A stretch of DNA of 64,000 nucleotides from Lateolabrax maculatus (GCA_031216445.1 CM062202.1:17604001-17668000); one strand, 5' to 3'; counted from the first letter of the stretch, positions 19,926-33,416 are shown. Notes: generated by a model not told the origin, from the letters alone. Program-made: numbers and translations.

Positions 19926-22900
19926 AATGATGTGGATATGTTGTTGTGCTGGAGAGAGTGCTCTGTAACTACTACTACAGCAGAGAGGGGGGAATTTGTG
20001 GAAATTTTTGCCTAATGAGCAGGAATCACTTGCATTGTTAGTGTTAGCTCAACAATACAGGAGTTAGTTTAATTAAGGCCTGACTGCTTTTAGAGGATCA
20101 GCAATCACCAACACACACACACACGCACACACCCCCACACACACACGCCTTTCGTTTTTCATTTAGGTAATGAGTATCTTTATAGTCACTAATCCACAGC
20201 TACCAGAGGAGTTTTATTACAGTTTAGCCAAGCATTTATGAGATGAGAAATTATTTTAAAATGTATCTGTAATGTTAGATTAGAGAGTAAACTATGTTTA
20301 ATTGGTTTTGTGGATGACGTGTCAACCAAGTGTTGTTGCTATGATGCGTATGCATCATGAGTATATCACAAAGCAGTGTATATGAATGTAACCTAGTAGC
20401 CTGCGACAGTCCTCTTTGTCATAATGGTCTTGAGGATGGTCTTGGATCCCATGCAGCAAGTCTGAGTGTGTTATATCTGTTCTTTGAAATTGATCTATAC
20501 CATCACTGCGTTTTCCTCTTCCTACAACCTTTATCAAGCACCTTGCCATGGTTTTGAATAGGTATCAAGTAATTCCTTCATTTTCTTACTATTCACCAAA
20601 GCAAAAATTGTGGATCTTGCCAAGGAAAAAGGTTATTATCATGTTGAGAATTTATAGAGCTTTGCCTGCAAGTGTGAACGTAGGAGGAGCATGTGTTTCT
20701 TCTTGTCACGGCTAAGCAATTGTGTAATTTCTGTGGTGGTGTAAAAACAGTTAAGCGCTTGTTTTTGTTATTTAAAGGTTTCACTGATGTCTGTTGGTCT
20801 ACTAGCTGCTTCTGTGTGTGCTTGTGTGTGTTTATTTCTCTGAAAAATGTCTAGAGAGTATGTGGGTTGTGGAGAGAATCCATAATGCAGCCCTATAATT
20901 CAGGCAGAATGCTGATTCACGGTCACAGGCAGGACAAAAGCGCTATGGGTGTACGGGTGCTGCTTTTGCAAATCAGCATGTGTGTCTTGCATGTCTGCTT
21001 TGCTTGCAAGTGTATAGTATATTTTTTTAGATGGTTTCTGTCAGTGTATATTCTTGTGGATTCTCTGCAGGTTTATGTGAGTATTTGGGTGAAGACAGAC
21101 ATGCAATGTACTCGCTCATGCACGTGTGCACATATGGCCGTTGTGCAGCACCAGGCAGATCTCAGCTGTGTATGAGTGAGGCTGAGAACCCTTAAGGAAA
21201 CATAACTGGACAGAGAAGAACAGAGACCCCTGCAATGTGTGTGACTGTGTGAGAGGGAGAGTTGGATAGTGAGTTAGAAAAACAGAGTGGGGGGAAAAAG
21301 CCCCTTCCCACTTTCCCGTAAGCTGCTGTCACTCTTCTCTCCACTATCTCCTCCTCCACCCTGGGCTTTTTTTTTTTCCTCCCCCCCCGTCTCTCCATCT
21401 TGCCCGGAGACGAGAGGGCAGGGTGCGATAAGAAACCAGGGGGAGGAGAGGAGAGAATGATGAGATGGAGAGGGGAGGATAAAAGAAGAGAGGATGGGGA
21501 GATAAACATTGTAGACACTGCAGACAAGTGAAATTGAAAAAAAGTGAAGGGGGGGTTGGGGGCACTGAGGTAAGGGGTAGGAACTATTTTTAAATTTCTG
21601 ATGTATGACCATGCTTAACTGCTTCGACTGAGTAATTTTCTGGGCTCCATGAATAATTTGCTTTTCGAGAATAACTGAGCGGTGAAGAGAAGAGCGGGGC
21701 AGGTGATGGACAGGCGGGTGAGGAGGATGAACTGTAAAATGTAAAGCTGTAATACTATACCTTCTATCAAGGTGGACTCGGACATTAATTTGGTCTGGCA
21801 CTTAATGCAGAAGCCGGGGCGATTTATCATAATTTACACTAGTCATTACACCAAATCATTTTTTAATTTGTAAAATATAAAAAATAAAAAAGATGTCACA
21901 GAGGATTTGCTGAGAGATTGCTGCTTCATTTAATGAGCGCATTTCGCTTTTTTGCTACCATCAGGACTCTGAGTGTGAAAAGAAATGAAGACAGACAAGT
22001 AGTTGGTGAAAGGGGAGGAGGAGGAGTGTAAATTGCGAGAATGATGAGAGAGGAAAACTACTCGGAGAATGAGAGAGAGATGCACGTGTAGCAGATGGAG
22101 CCTCTTTCAGTCCCTCCAGGGTTTCAGAGGCAAAAAGGAGCCCCACCTTTTCCCTCAGCCAGTCTATTGTTTTGTTGCCGCCTTGGAAGCTGCGTAGAAG
22201 GTGGTGTCCCTCTCTCTGACCAGAGTCTCTCATTCACTCTCTTCTTTCTCTCCGTCACCTCACATCCTTATCCGGCCCTCCATCTCCCGGAGCAGCAGCA
22301 GCAGTTGATGGATCGTTCAGGTCGGAAGGGTTGACAGGCAGGTTGATGTGAGAAACAAGGAGACGGAAAGACATGGCCTGCACGTGTCGGTGTGTAGGTG
22401 TGGGTGAAAGAAAGAAGGGGAGAGAGCGCGGGAGAGAGAGAGAAAAAAAAAGGTGGCTACCCTTATCCTCTCCTTCACCCTCTATTTTCCTGTCTTATTC
22501 CTCCATGCCCCCAACCTTTGCACTTTTAAAAAACATCTGCCGATACTTTGACCCCATCTATTTCCCCCATGCTTCTCCCTCTTTTCTGTATCATGTCATG
22601 GTTTTTGCAGGGGTGTTTGGGAGCAGCAGTAGCCTCGAGGCTGGAGAAGCAGGCCTGTGACGAGGAGGTTGCTGAAACAAATATCTGGCCTGGCAGGGAA
22701 AACATGGGTGGGGAATGTGAATGAGAAACATTATATTTAATCACTAATTACAGATAGGTAAGAACATTTAAAGATGAGAATATTAATACCAGTTTCATGT
22801 ATGTACGCTAAATACAAAGCTACAGCCAGGAGATGGTTAACTTTGCTTAGCACGAGGTCTGGAAACAGGCTAAAACAGCTAGTGTGGCTCTCAAGAAAGC

Positions 22901-23000
22901 AAGGGTATTTTCCAAAATGTCAAACAACTTCCTTAAAGTGTTCAGAGGTGTACATGAAGGAAAACTATAACAGGTATAATGATACTGTATTTCTCTGCAC
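18370..23000. other. Intergenic DNA, slitrk3 to si, second part
   Basis: No gene is supported. Repeats include a GT block with an 18-20 base G run (19137-19196), (GT)n at 19892-19924, interrupted CA at about 20109-20148, and purine-rich stretches around 21270-21560 and 22430-22450. The 175-codon minus-strand frame across 21274-21801 is made of pyrimidine-rich low-complexity sequence and is not considered a gene. Confidence 0.55.
19137..19196. repeat. GT repeat interrupted by a long G run
   Basis: GT units, then about 18-20 consecutive G, then GT units again. The G run could form a G-quadruplex. Confidence 0.9.
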
Positions 23001-23566
23001 CAGGGTTGCCAACTCTCACGTTTCTGGCGTGTGACACACACTTTCCCCTGGAGTCTCACGCTGCCCAAACAGTTCTGTTGTGTTCCAAAACACTGCAACA
23101 GCAAAGGGATGAACAGGCGAACTATGGTCAAAGTCTTTCTGGTGTAGTAATGGTTAAACCAAGCAAACATTGGTTATGTCCTGTAACCCCGGATTCTATG
23201 AGTATAAGCTCTTAAATTGCTCTCCATGCTTATCTCCGTGTTGTTTGTGCAGCTGCTCAAGCTCACAGCTGGAAGCCCAGAAGGCATTCAAGCAAGCCAG
23301 CCTTGCTTTCTACCAGAAAGCCTTTAAGAAGTGTGAACGGCGACTAGGTCCGCATGTGGAGGAGGGCGTGGGGTGAAAGAGTCAAACCAGAACTCTCACC
23401 CGGAGGCCGGGGGTTTGTGTCCCGTGTGAAGCCAAAAGCTAATGTTGGCTTTTTATTTTAATGTTTTGAGTCTAAATATGTGCACATGAATACGTAACCA
23501 TATGTGTGATTAAGCCCATGGCATCAAAATATCACTCCAGCCAGGTACCCAAAGTTGGCAACCCTG
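23001..23566. mobile_element. Non-autonomous hAT-like DNA transposon (MITE)
   Basis: The ends form a perfect 14-base terminal inverted repeat: CAGGGTTGCCAACT at 23001-23014 and its reverse complement at 23553-23566. The 8 bases outside each end, CTCTGCAC and CTTTACAG, match at 5 of 8 positions and fit the nTnnnnAn shape of hAT target-site duplications. CAGGG-type termini are also usual for hAT elements. The 566-base element has no transposase frame; its open frames are short and unrelated. It contains a GGGTTTGTGTCCC stretch resembling a tRNA B box, so a tRNA-derived segment may have been captured. The orientation of the parent element is unknown. Confidence 0.65.
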
Positions 23567-25565
23567 CTTTACAGTGAAAAATCCCTGTTAAAAAACAGAA
23601 TAAATAAAAATGTAATAGTTTGTAAAGCTGGGAGCTACTGTATAGTCATTATATATTATTTACAACATGTAGTGCCTGTTTTCCTATCACATCATTCTGA
23701 CACCACGCTACATTAATTTAAATACTAGTTAGCTAATCACATTGTAGTGCCTTACCTTAATGGAATGTATTCCACCTTTATTCTAAAGCCCCTTACTTTG
23801 CTTTACATAATTAACCCATTGACACATATAATCTCATGCATGAGAGGTAACTGTAGTGGTCTCAGCAGTGCACTAACATACAATACTGAAAAGCTTTTGA
23901 TAGAGCACTTATGTGGCAGTAATCTTTGCTGAATCAAACTAAGAGCAGGAAATTATTGATTACCTCCAGGGATACTTAAGCCAATGTTTTGTGCCTGAAA
24001 GATAAAATAGATCTTTAACTTCATAGAATAGCCTGTATCATCTATATACGAGCTTTTATCTTCAGTCTGCCCCATCATATCTGAGCCCAAGCTGACACAC
24101 AAGAGTGAAATTGTCCAGAGTGTTTACATATTGATCATCCTAGGGGAGTGGAGAGGGCAGAAGTTGTGGGACAAACAAATACCCCACGTTTCTTTCTGCA
24201 TTCTGGACTCTTAACTGGATGAATAAACACTCAAGAACGCATGAGTAAACAAAGCCAGGGTCTTTAAGAGGTTGCAGAGGACTGACATTGAAGTTGTGGC
24301 CAAAAGCTGTAGGCTATCTATGGCAGGCAGAGGGAACAAGCACAAAGCATGCTACAGTGGGTCACAGGATGGGATAGAGGCTCTTGAGAAAAACACATTT
24401 ATTTTGTTATATTTATAATATCTATATTTAAAAGAAAAAGAAAATAAAAATGTCAAATTACAGCTAGTCAGAGAGAGCAGCATGACTGGGGTCATTCTTC
24501 TCTCAATCAAATTCATGTCAGTGTGCTATATTGTCATTATTACATAATACTTCCAAAGTTTGAAGAGCACATACATATTCCAAAATTGCAATAAACACAC
24601 ATATGGAAATTCATACAGATTTCTTTTGCCCTTTCTGTACTCCTTCATGGTTCTCATTTTCTTCTTCGTGCCTGCATGCCTGATTGCTTGTCTGTACAAG
24701 TATGTGAGTATGAGTAGATTCTCAATCGTGTATTAAAGGACTGGGAGGGTATGTGTGGCATTAATAAGGCAACACTGTAAAGGGGACTGTCTGTGAGTCA
24801 CTCTGTTATGAAAGGCGCATTCCTTGGTGATTGGATATGGCTGTTTCTCAGGTTTCAGAAAATAACATATTTTGGATATCTGTTTGTGACTTCTGTCTTT
24901 ACTGTCAGTATGACATGATACAAGCTAAATTGTGCCTGTGCTCTCAGAGGAAGTATGGAATTGAAAAGGCTTGGTTTTCTTTTTTAATTTTTACCTTTCT
25001 CGTCATCTTAATTGAGAAAACACGAAAATTGACACACAGCACCTTTCATATTCCAGTATTATTATCTTGCAAGTTTCCAATTTATATTCACTGCTCCAAT
25101 AGATTTACATCATGGCATTTTTTTTTTTTTAAACTTCAGCTGATTCTCAGGTTTCATCTCTGCCCTCCTCTTATTCACGTTTGTCAAATAAATTGAAATT
25201 TTGAAGATGCTGTCTCCTCCTGTTGAGTAAACCAGAGGTGAATAGTAGTGACATCATTATTTTGATGATTTGATCTAGTAAATTGTGTTTCATTTTGTTG
25301 GACAGTTGGCTCAGCTAAATAGAAAGATGAAAATGTGTCTCTCACAGCTACACGTGTGTATGTGTGTGCATGGTGTATGTCTCAGATTAGATTGGTCTTG
25401 TGGGACCTGATTTAACCACTCCCCCGAATTGAACCAGACATCCGTAAAGCCTGACATGGCAAAGGGCTACTGCTGAGCTTGCACTGCTTTATTTATCACC
25501 CCGTAGTGAGTGTGTTTGTGTGTATGTATGTGTTCACAGTGTTTGCATTTGAGTATGTGTCCTGC

Positions 25566-25616
25566 AGTGTGTGTGTGTGGGTGTGTGTGTGTGTGTGTGT
25601 GTGTGGGTGTGGGTGT

Positions 25617-25649
<33 letters not shown>

Positions 25650-25740
25650 TGTGTGTGTGAGTGTGTGTGTGAGTGTGAGTGTGTGTGTGTGTGAGAGTGT
25701 GAGTGTGAGAGAGAGAGAGTGAGAAATAGTGTGTGAGAGA
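25566..25740. repeat. Long compound GT/GGGT/GAGT microsatellite
   Basis: About 175 bases of GT with interspersed GGGTGT and GAGTGT variant units, passing into GA repeats at its 3' end. One of the longest simple repeats in the window. Confidence 0.95.
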
Positions 25741-25840
25741 GAGACAGAATCAAAGAGAGAGGGGGTCCCAAACATACATGCGTTTGGGACTATGGACTCG
25801 GTCCAAGTTCAGTGTTTTCTCCTTCTCCTTTTATACATTA

Positions 25841-25967
25841 TATTTATACCACAAGGACAACGATGAAGTCAGGGACAGAATTTTGATGAAGTGTGTGTGT
25901 TTGTTTGCCTTTATGCGCGCGCATATGTGTGTGTGTAAGTATTTATAACACAAGGACAGTGATGCAG
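25841..25967. repeat. Pair of 28-base direct repeats
   Basis: Positions 25841-25868 and 25940-25967 match at 24 of 28 bases, both starting TATTTATA and containing CACAAGGACA. They are 71 bases apart, with a GT-rich stretch and a TATGCGCGCGCATA palindrome between them. Confidence 0.6.
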
Positions 25968-26852
25968 AGAGGAGCTGCATACTGATTAAGTGAAGTCGAA
26001 GAGAGGGCCTCTGTGTTGGCAGGCAGAGCCACACAGCAACAAGAAGTCATTCACCTAATTTAGGATGCACACACACACCCGCTCACTCACTCACACACAC
26101 ACACACACACACACGTTTCTGATAACTCTGCATGCAAAAGCTGTGCAACAAGATGATTTGAGAACATTTTTGTCTTCCGCTGTAATGCTGTATACTGTTT
26201 AACTTTCACTGGAGACTAATAGGTTTTTCTAATTATCGTTACAGTCATATAGAAATAGAGATATGCTATAACTCTTCATGGCCTCTGAATCAGCAGGGAG
26301 GTCATTAGAGATGGAGGGAGGAAGGAGGAGAAAAGAGCGGAATGCAGGGAAGATAATGGATGGATGGAGCATAGAGAGACGAGAGTGAGAGGGAGGACGG
26401 AAAAGATCAATAGTCTGTACTTGGAGAGCTAAGAGTTGACATATCATGGAACAGGGCGAGGGAGGAGAGTAGGTGTCGAAAAACAGAAAAGTACACAGAG
26501 TAAGTTTTCATGCTTTGTTTCCTTGCGTTGCGCGAGGGAAAGAAGGAGAAGGAGACTGGGGAGCAGGTGAGAGCAGATTGGGGGAGAGGTGACAAAGATG
26601 AGGAGCCCCTTTAAGTCATTTTCGGTGATAGTGAGAGGCATGCAACAACGGCGTTTCTGAATGAAAGATAATGGAAGATACAGAGAGAGAGAAGCAGAAA
26701 TATAAAGAGAAAGAGAGTCACGCTGCTGGAGGAGTGAGAGTGACAGGCTGAAGGGGGGATTTGCAGTCTTTCTCGAAGATAAGCACACTGTTTTCTTTCT
26801 ATCCTGCTAACCCTGACACTCACAGTGGCGCCATGTGCAACACACACTCAAA

Positions 26853-26854
<2 letters not shown>

Positions 26855-26898
<44 letters not shown>

Positions 26899-26908
26899 AC
26901 GCACACAT
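26855..26908. repeat. (CA)n with CACACG variants
   Basis: CA repeat ending in alternating CACACG units, about 60 bases upstream of the RFX palindrome. Confidence 0.9.
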
Positions 26909-26966
26909 AACCAACACTACTGTTGCAGCAAGCTCTTGGCACCTGACAAAAGTTCACCCGCTCAGA

Positions 26967-26980
26967 GTTGCCATGGCAAC
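26967..26980. promoter_or_regulatory. Perfect palindromic RFX X-box
   Basis: GTTGCCATGGCAAC is the full symmetric form of the X-box bound by RFX transcription factor dimers (consensus GTNRCC-RGYAAC). A further GTTGTTGCTACC half-site-like sequence lies about 11 bases downstream. The surrounding 26915-27035 is not simple repeat, in contrast to its flanks, so this may be a small conserved regulatory element. Which gene it serves cannot be told. Confidence 0.55.
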
Positions 26981-29514
26981 GAGGAGATCCGTTGTTGCTA
27001 CCCGTACAGCCTAACTCCCAGCCTGATGAAAGAGAGAGAGAGGGGGGAGAAAAAAAGAGAGATAAACAGCTAATTGAACTTTGAATGAGGATGTTAATTT
27101 GATTTGAAATCTGAGCAAATTAGAATCTGATGGCACAAAAATATCATATTTATTTGTTAAGTGGTTTTTAATTAATGTTTGACCAACATGTTGTTAACGG
27201 CACATCAAGTGTACACTGCCGTTTTGTTTTTTTTGTTTTTTTTGTTTTTTTTTGTTTTTTTTGGGGGGGGGGCTCTGTTATTAGACTCTGTTGTGGTGCA
27301 GTGTAATCAGATATCATACCATTGCAATCCATTATTTGTCTGATCAAAGTAAGCCAACTAATAATTACTTTAATTATATCCAAAAATATATTTAAGTGTG
27401 TCTTTAAACTTAAAATAGTTGATATGATCTGTACAGCCAGATTCCATCAGTCCAATTCTGACAAGAAAAAAAAAAAGAAATGCAAAATATTTAATTTGTC
27501 TCTGTAGTGTTATTTGCATTGATGCATTTAGACTTGTTTCTTCATTTTAATTTGTCTTATGATAAATATGTTCTGATCTTTTTAACTACACTAAAGATAG
27601 ATTTTAGAAATAGGCAGAAATAGGATTAATTTCTAGGGTTATTAGTCTGCATAATAATAGAAATATCATTTTATTTGCTGATATACTGCATGTCTCTAGT
27701 GGCTCGAGAAAATAAACATAAGATGATTCTTTTGGCTTCATAATAACTTAAATGTCTTACTACTTGATGAAAAAATAGGAAGATGACTGCAAGACATACC
27801 AGTGTCCCAAGAATAAAGTTGATGAAAATTCTAAGACATCAATGTCCTATTCAGGTTTTCCAGGTATGTGTAGATTGTAATCCGTGAAAAACTGTAACAG
27901 ATGCAACTCCTATAAAACACATATTTCCAGAAAGATTGTGTCTCAGCAACTTGTCAAAAGGGTTCACCAAGTTTCTTGATGTTTTTTTTTTCTTTTATCT
28001 TCTCTTCTTTGAGATTGCTTGACAGGCCTGATGAGGGAGTAACATTGCTGTGAACATTCTATAAGGCTGCAACTGCAGAATTTAACAAGACAACAAGATT
28101 GTCAAATACTAGAAAAAGATCACACATATGTGGTATTACATGCACAGATCTCCACATACAAGAAAACTACATGCAGGAAGACAATGTTTTTGACGATGTT
28201 TGCCACTGCAGGAAATGAACCCAGGTTCATCTGGTGACTGCCTGTGTGCACCCGGCAATCATTACGCATAAAACAAGCCTTGTCCATTAGTGCCCCATCA
28301 ATTATGGCTGATGTCATCTTCCATATCTCTGCCAATGAAGGTCAGTTTACCTCTACTGGAAATCTCTGTGTCTCATAACTCCAGATCAAGAAGATGTTGT
28401 GAAGTTGACTAGTGTTCTTGTAGACATTTTTCTGAATGATAGTTATGAACGTCATGTTTCAGTAAAGGTATAGAGGAAGAAAAGATGAATATTCTACAAA
28501 TGAAATAATTATATATGGATACTGTGAGTTTTGTTTGTGCAGTGTTTATCCTTTAATGGCACAACTATTTTGCTATCGTCATCACATTTCATTCAAGATA
28601 ATTAGCTGTCAGATCATATCTGCTATAGTTTTCAAATCTGCTATGCAATCTGAGAGAACGGCTGGGGGAAAGCAGGGAGTAGTCCAAGAACTAAAGAATC
28701 TTTTATGTGCACATGAGCACAGAGAGAGCGACACACACACGGCACGCTTTCCTCCTCTGCTCAGCGCACAGATATGAAATATGAAATATTGATACTCCAC
28801 AGACCGTGAGCAGCTCAGCACCAGTAAATTTGAGACCTCAACACATGGAAGAAGAAGGAGAAATTTTCCATTGTTTCCAACTTTTCTGCTTCTTGTGTAA
28901 TATTCTACAACTCCACTGAACTCCAGGCCATCTGGAGTTCGCAAGGTCACTGCCGGTTTCCACAACATGGCTGATTTAAGACCTTGAGAAAGAGATATTA
29001 GAAATATTCATTAACTTTGACCTTCTTTTGACAGATAATTGCAGCTGGTGAACTTTGCACCGAACGTGAATAACACGAAAACACACACAAACAAATACAT
29101 AGTGGTTAATGATTATACCGGATCTAGCACGCAGCGTTAAGCCTTGATAGCTGCTTTACTGAGAGTTGTAAGCATTCTCATTATTTTATGAGATAGTGTG
29201 TTATCACACCCCCATATGAGTGTGTGTGTGTGTGTGTGTCTGTGTGAGTCGATTCCTGACAAAACATGCGGAGTGTAACAGCAGGGATGGAAGACAGTTC
29301 CCTCAGAAATGACGCAGCAGAAGCCTGGTGTGTGTGCATGTGTGTGTGTGTGTGTGCATATGCATTTTCCTCTTCATTCACTATGCTGTTTGTCCCTCAT
29401 AGGGGTCTAACATCTGTGCCATACTTATGGGGGAAAACTGCATAATGGGAACACTTAGATAGGCCACCTGCATATTATGGCTTGTGCAGCAATTGGTGAT
29501 ATAACAATTACAGA

Positions 29515-29564
<50 letters not shown>
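29515..29564. repeat. (CA)n microsatellite, about 25 units
   Basis: Uninterrupted CA repeat in intergenic DNA. Confidence 0.95.
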
Positions 29565-29565
<1 letters not shown>

Positions 29566-31745
29566 GCAGAACAACTGCAACACCAGAGAATAACTGCATG
29601 ATGACTTTGTTCCCTAGGAGGTTGGATAACTATATCAACATGGACAGTTCATTGTTAGGAAGGGGTTGCCCTTTTGCCATCACAAGCCATATTACAACAG
29701 TGTGAGCAAATGCTGATGAAGTGAGAGACCCAAAACCCATTTCATGCAAATCAAATGCCAAAAAATAAAAGCACAAATTATCACACTTATTCACATAATT
29801 TATTATTTAAAAAAATCCTGCTATATGTAGCCTATATCGATTTCACCCACACATTCTTATGCAGTGTTGGTATGTTTTAATTTTCACATCCAGAAGTGCA
29901 GGTCATTGGGTTAATTAGTGGTAGTGCTGTCTGAGTGTTGAGTAGCATGTTTCCATGGATTGTAATTACACCCCATTATGCTACCAACAGAACATAGAGG
30001 CTTCTGAAGGAGGCGGGCCTACATTTAAGGAAACCACTTGTTGGATTGCAAATTACTTGAGCGAGACTCTTTATCACTGGTATGTTAATTTAAACGTGAA
30101 TGTTCAGTACCACAAAAATTGAAAACAGATGCACACAAGGTGGTTACAGAGACCACTATGGACTCAGCAGATTGCTGTTTTGATACCCGGAATCAGCAAA
30201 GGCCAACACTGCTGCAGGGTCTCTGAGCAGTGACACCTGTTCATGCACTTTATGTAACAATTTTGGGAAATTATATGTATGGGAAAAAGCGATTGCTAAG
30301 AATGAAGGCTGGTGTTAAAAATAGCTCCTCATGCACCACACTCTACATATTGACTTCTTACATGTGTGAAGTGGAACCCCCATGAGAAGACGTGAATCAA
30401 CAAAGGATGGGCTGGTGTGGAGCTCTAGCACATGAGGAGCGGCACTGAAACAACAGCTGAACACTACAGGCCCCAGCAGGTAACAGGGTTAAAATGTGTG
30501 CGCATGTATTGTGGTCTCAAAATAATCAATCAAGTGCATGTACGGAACATTGAAACCCTCAGGTGAGTAATTCTGTGCAGATATGGACTAAACAGAAACA
30601 ATATGTTCATCATAATAGGGATGTCAAAGGGCTACAAAAAAAAATTCTTTTCAACACTTAACTCTATCCAAATTTAAATAAAACACAGCATGTGTGCATT
30701 TAACAGCCAACGCTTTAGGGGGCCTCCGCACACAGCTGCTAGCCAGCCACTAGCACCCACAGTGTTCTAACCAGCCAACCAAACCTTTAACTTCAGTTTC
30801 TGCTAAGACAATTTGACGGTATTAATTTGAGATAAATAATTTAGTGATTCATGCACAATATATGACAATTCGAGTTTCTGAATTTTTGATTTGTGCAAGC
30901 AAATGATAACAAAATGTGCCCTTATACATGGCAGACGAGCAGCATGGCAACACCATGGAGATTATTTTGTCATAATATGTGGAGAGTGTTGTTTGGATAA
31001 ATGTAAATGTTGGAGCTGGAAATGAAGTCACACAGTCATGTCTTCTATCTCATGCATTAGAACAGTAATTTTCCTGAGTGAAAATTCACTATACCTTTAT
31101 ATGATTAATTATTAATAGACCTGGCATTTATCACTTCAGAGAATAATTTAGTGTAGATATTCAGAGAGCTTAGGCCAGATAGAAATCTGTATAAACACAT
31201 TTATTATATTAAGACCTTGAGAGTGTTTTATTGTGCCTCGAGAGAACAGAGTTACCAAATGGAATAAATGATAAAACACTGCAAAACAAATTAAAATGTA
31301 TTAAATACATCCCTTCTAGCACATATGCTCCAACTCGAAATGATACCAGTAACTAAATATTCAAGCATTTAATGGTGAAGCGGTCTAAAATTGGTTTCAA
31401 TAATGTCTGCAGATGTGGTATCAGGTAAACAATCCAGGAACTCCTAGGTTACTACTTGTGAGGGCTCCTCGTCATACCCACACACACACACACACAAAAA
31501 CACACATACTTAAACTTGGTTGGTTGGCAGCTCTCAATGTTGAGTGCCTAGTTTTAAAGTGACTGGATCGATACAGGGGAGTGAATTGCCAATTTCAGTT
31601 TGTTCTATTGAAATCGGCTGGCGCTGCATTTTAGAGAGAGAGCACCTGAAATTGGCAGTGGCAGAGTGGAATTGGATTTGTAAGGAGAGAAAAGAGTGAG
31701 CAGAATGATCAGAGAAGGACTTGGACGCCTACATCTCCATGCACG

Positions 31746-31778
<33 letters not shown>

Positions 31779-32721
31779 GACAATATGTCATTGCTGCACA
31801 CATGTCATCAAAGTCAAACTATGAAGACAGTTATGAAAGCACTTCTACCCCCTTCTTTCACGGTCTCACCTACCTGGGCCCACTGACACACACTCAGCCA
31901 CAGCTCATCTAGGCCATGGCAATCACGCTGTGTGTTGGAAGAGCAGATGATTGCGTCTCTAGATAGTAAACAGCTCATTCAGTTGACCCTCTCCATTCTG
32001 TTTATTGGGATGACATGGCCTGAAGCCATCACCAGACTACAAAGTGTATCAGGCATGGGTGGATGTCTGGCAACAGGATCTGTACACCATTCAAACCATG
32101 GCTTTGCAGTCCTTTCTAGTCCGAAAAACCAGACAGGGTGGAGTTTGCTCAGCTCTGCGTTTGAAGGCAGCACAGAGCCCATGGCACTGGACCACAGTGA
32201 ATCTTAGCTCTTTCGGGGCACCTCGAACACCAAGGAAACTTGATGTTCATGACATTATGTTCACAGGAAGATCCTGTCGACCAGACCAGAGACCAGCTGC
32301 TGACCTACTACATGAAGATAATTGCGTCATTGTGTTAAAGGGTGCGGTATACTCTGTATTTGTTAAAGACTTCTGTTCAAAACAACCTAGCTTGTACAAT
32401 GTGTTTTAAAGTGTTTATAGCTGTTCAGAATGACCACGCTTGAAGCTGGCCACCATAGGCCCCATTTACACTTGTCATTTTAAGTGCCTTATATATGGGT
32501 AAAATCCAGTGATTATAAAACTTTTCATTCAGCCACATAGTGTGCCTGCCTGCCAGATCTCTAATCTGATTGCAATCCCTCTTGGTTTTCCCAGGCTACA
32601 TGCAAATCAGGGTCTGCCCGCCTCCGGTCCTGAAGGAGGAGGTAATGCACCGAAAGCATAACTTGATAACTGCCAAAAATGTCAGAAGGAAAAAGAAACT
32701 TCCGCACTTCTGGCAACTTAG

Positions 32722-32723
<2 letters not shown>

Positions 32724-32785
<62 letters not shown>
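32724..32785. repeat. (TA)n microsatellite, 31 units
   Basis: Uninterrupted TA alternation, prone to cruciform extrusion and length change. Confidence 0.95.
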
Positions 32786-32791
<6 letters not shown>

Positions 32792-33416
32792 AAAACAGTT
32801 TAACTAACACCTATCCATAACACAAACACACTGTATTTATGAAGTACAAGACAAAGGTTTTGTTATCTTCATTTATCTTATCTTTGTTATCTTCAACTCA
32901 CACCGCTCCCTCACAGACCAGTCAGTGGTTGAACTGAAGAGGGATCAGATGAATTCTACAGCAGCTTGGTGCGCCTTGTATTTGATCGTACGTGTACAAT
33001 TTGCAGGAGCCATTTTTCTTATTGCATTAACGAGAGCAATAAAGAACCATGCAACAAGGACCAAAGTCAGAGCATAACAACACCATTAGTGGGTATGAAA
33101 TGGTCTTGTTGCTACCCAGTGGTGTTGAGTAGATCATCCTGATGGCTGAGAAGTCTCATAAAAATGTCACACACACATATACAGACAGGTACAATGACTC
33201 CAGTATCATCTGTTATGTAAAAATACAAAAATGAATTTGAAATTTGAATACATTCAGGTATTCTAATGAGTTGCTTGTTTCTACTGCAACCACTCAACTA
33301 AATACTGCCAAGTGTGTGCATGAGTGTGTGCGCACATGTGGTGAGGTTGTCACAGTTGGGTAAAGATCACTCGAGTCACAGCTTACATAAAACACACACA
33401 AAAAAAAAAAAAATAA

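Larger units (their letters stand above)
23567..26960. other. Intergenic DNA, slitrk3 to si, third part
   Basis: No gene is supported. AT-rich sequence, a very long compound GT repeat at 25566-25740, a local duplication at 25841/25940 and CA repeats at about 26070-26113 and 26855-26908. Confidence 0.55.

Noticed and set aside
20355..20549. 64-codon minus-strand frame of normal complexity
   Set aside because: No similarity recognised and an overlapping + strand frame of the same length; too little to call a gene.
21274..21801. 175-codon minus-strand open frame
   Set aside because: Pyrimidine-rich low-complexity sequence (Ser/Pro/Leu/His bias), with no family resemblance and no splice or promoter context.
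25467..25775. Open frames on both strands over the GT array
   Set aside because: Dinucleotide repeats are open in several frames and encode Val-Cys or His-Thr repeats with no biological meaning.
28200..28270. Possible tRNA-like sequence with a GGTTCATTTCC B-box match on the minus strand
   Set aside because: No A box at the right spacing and no cloverleaf could be drawn.
32044..32409. 121-codon plus-strand open frame
   Set aside because: Complexity is normal but no domain is recognisable; there is no Kozak, promoter or poly-A context and the opposite strand is also open.
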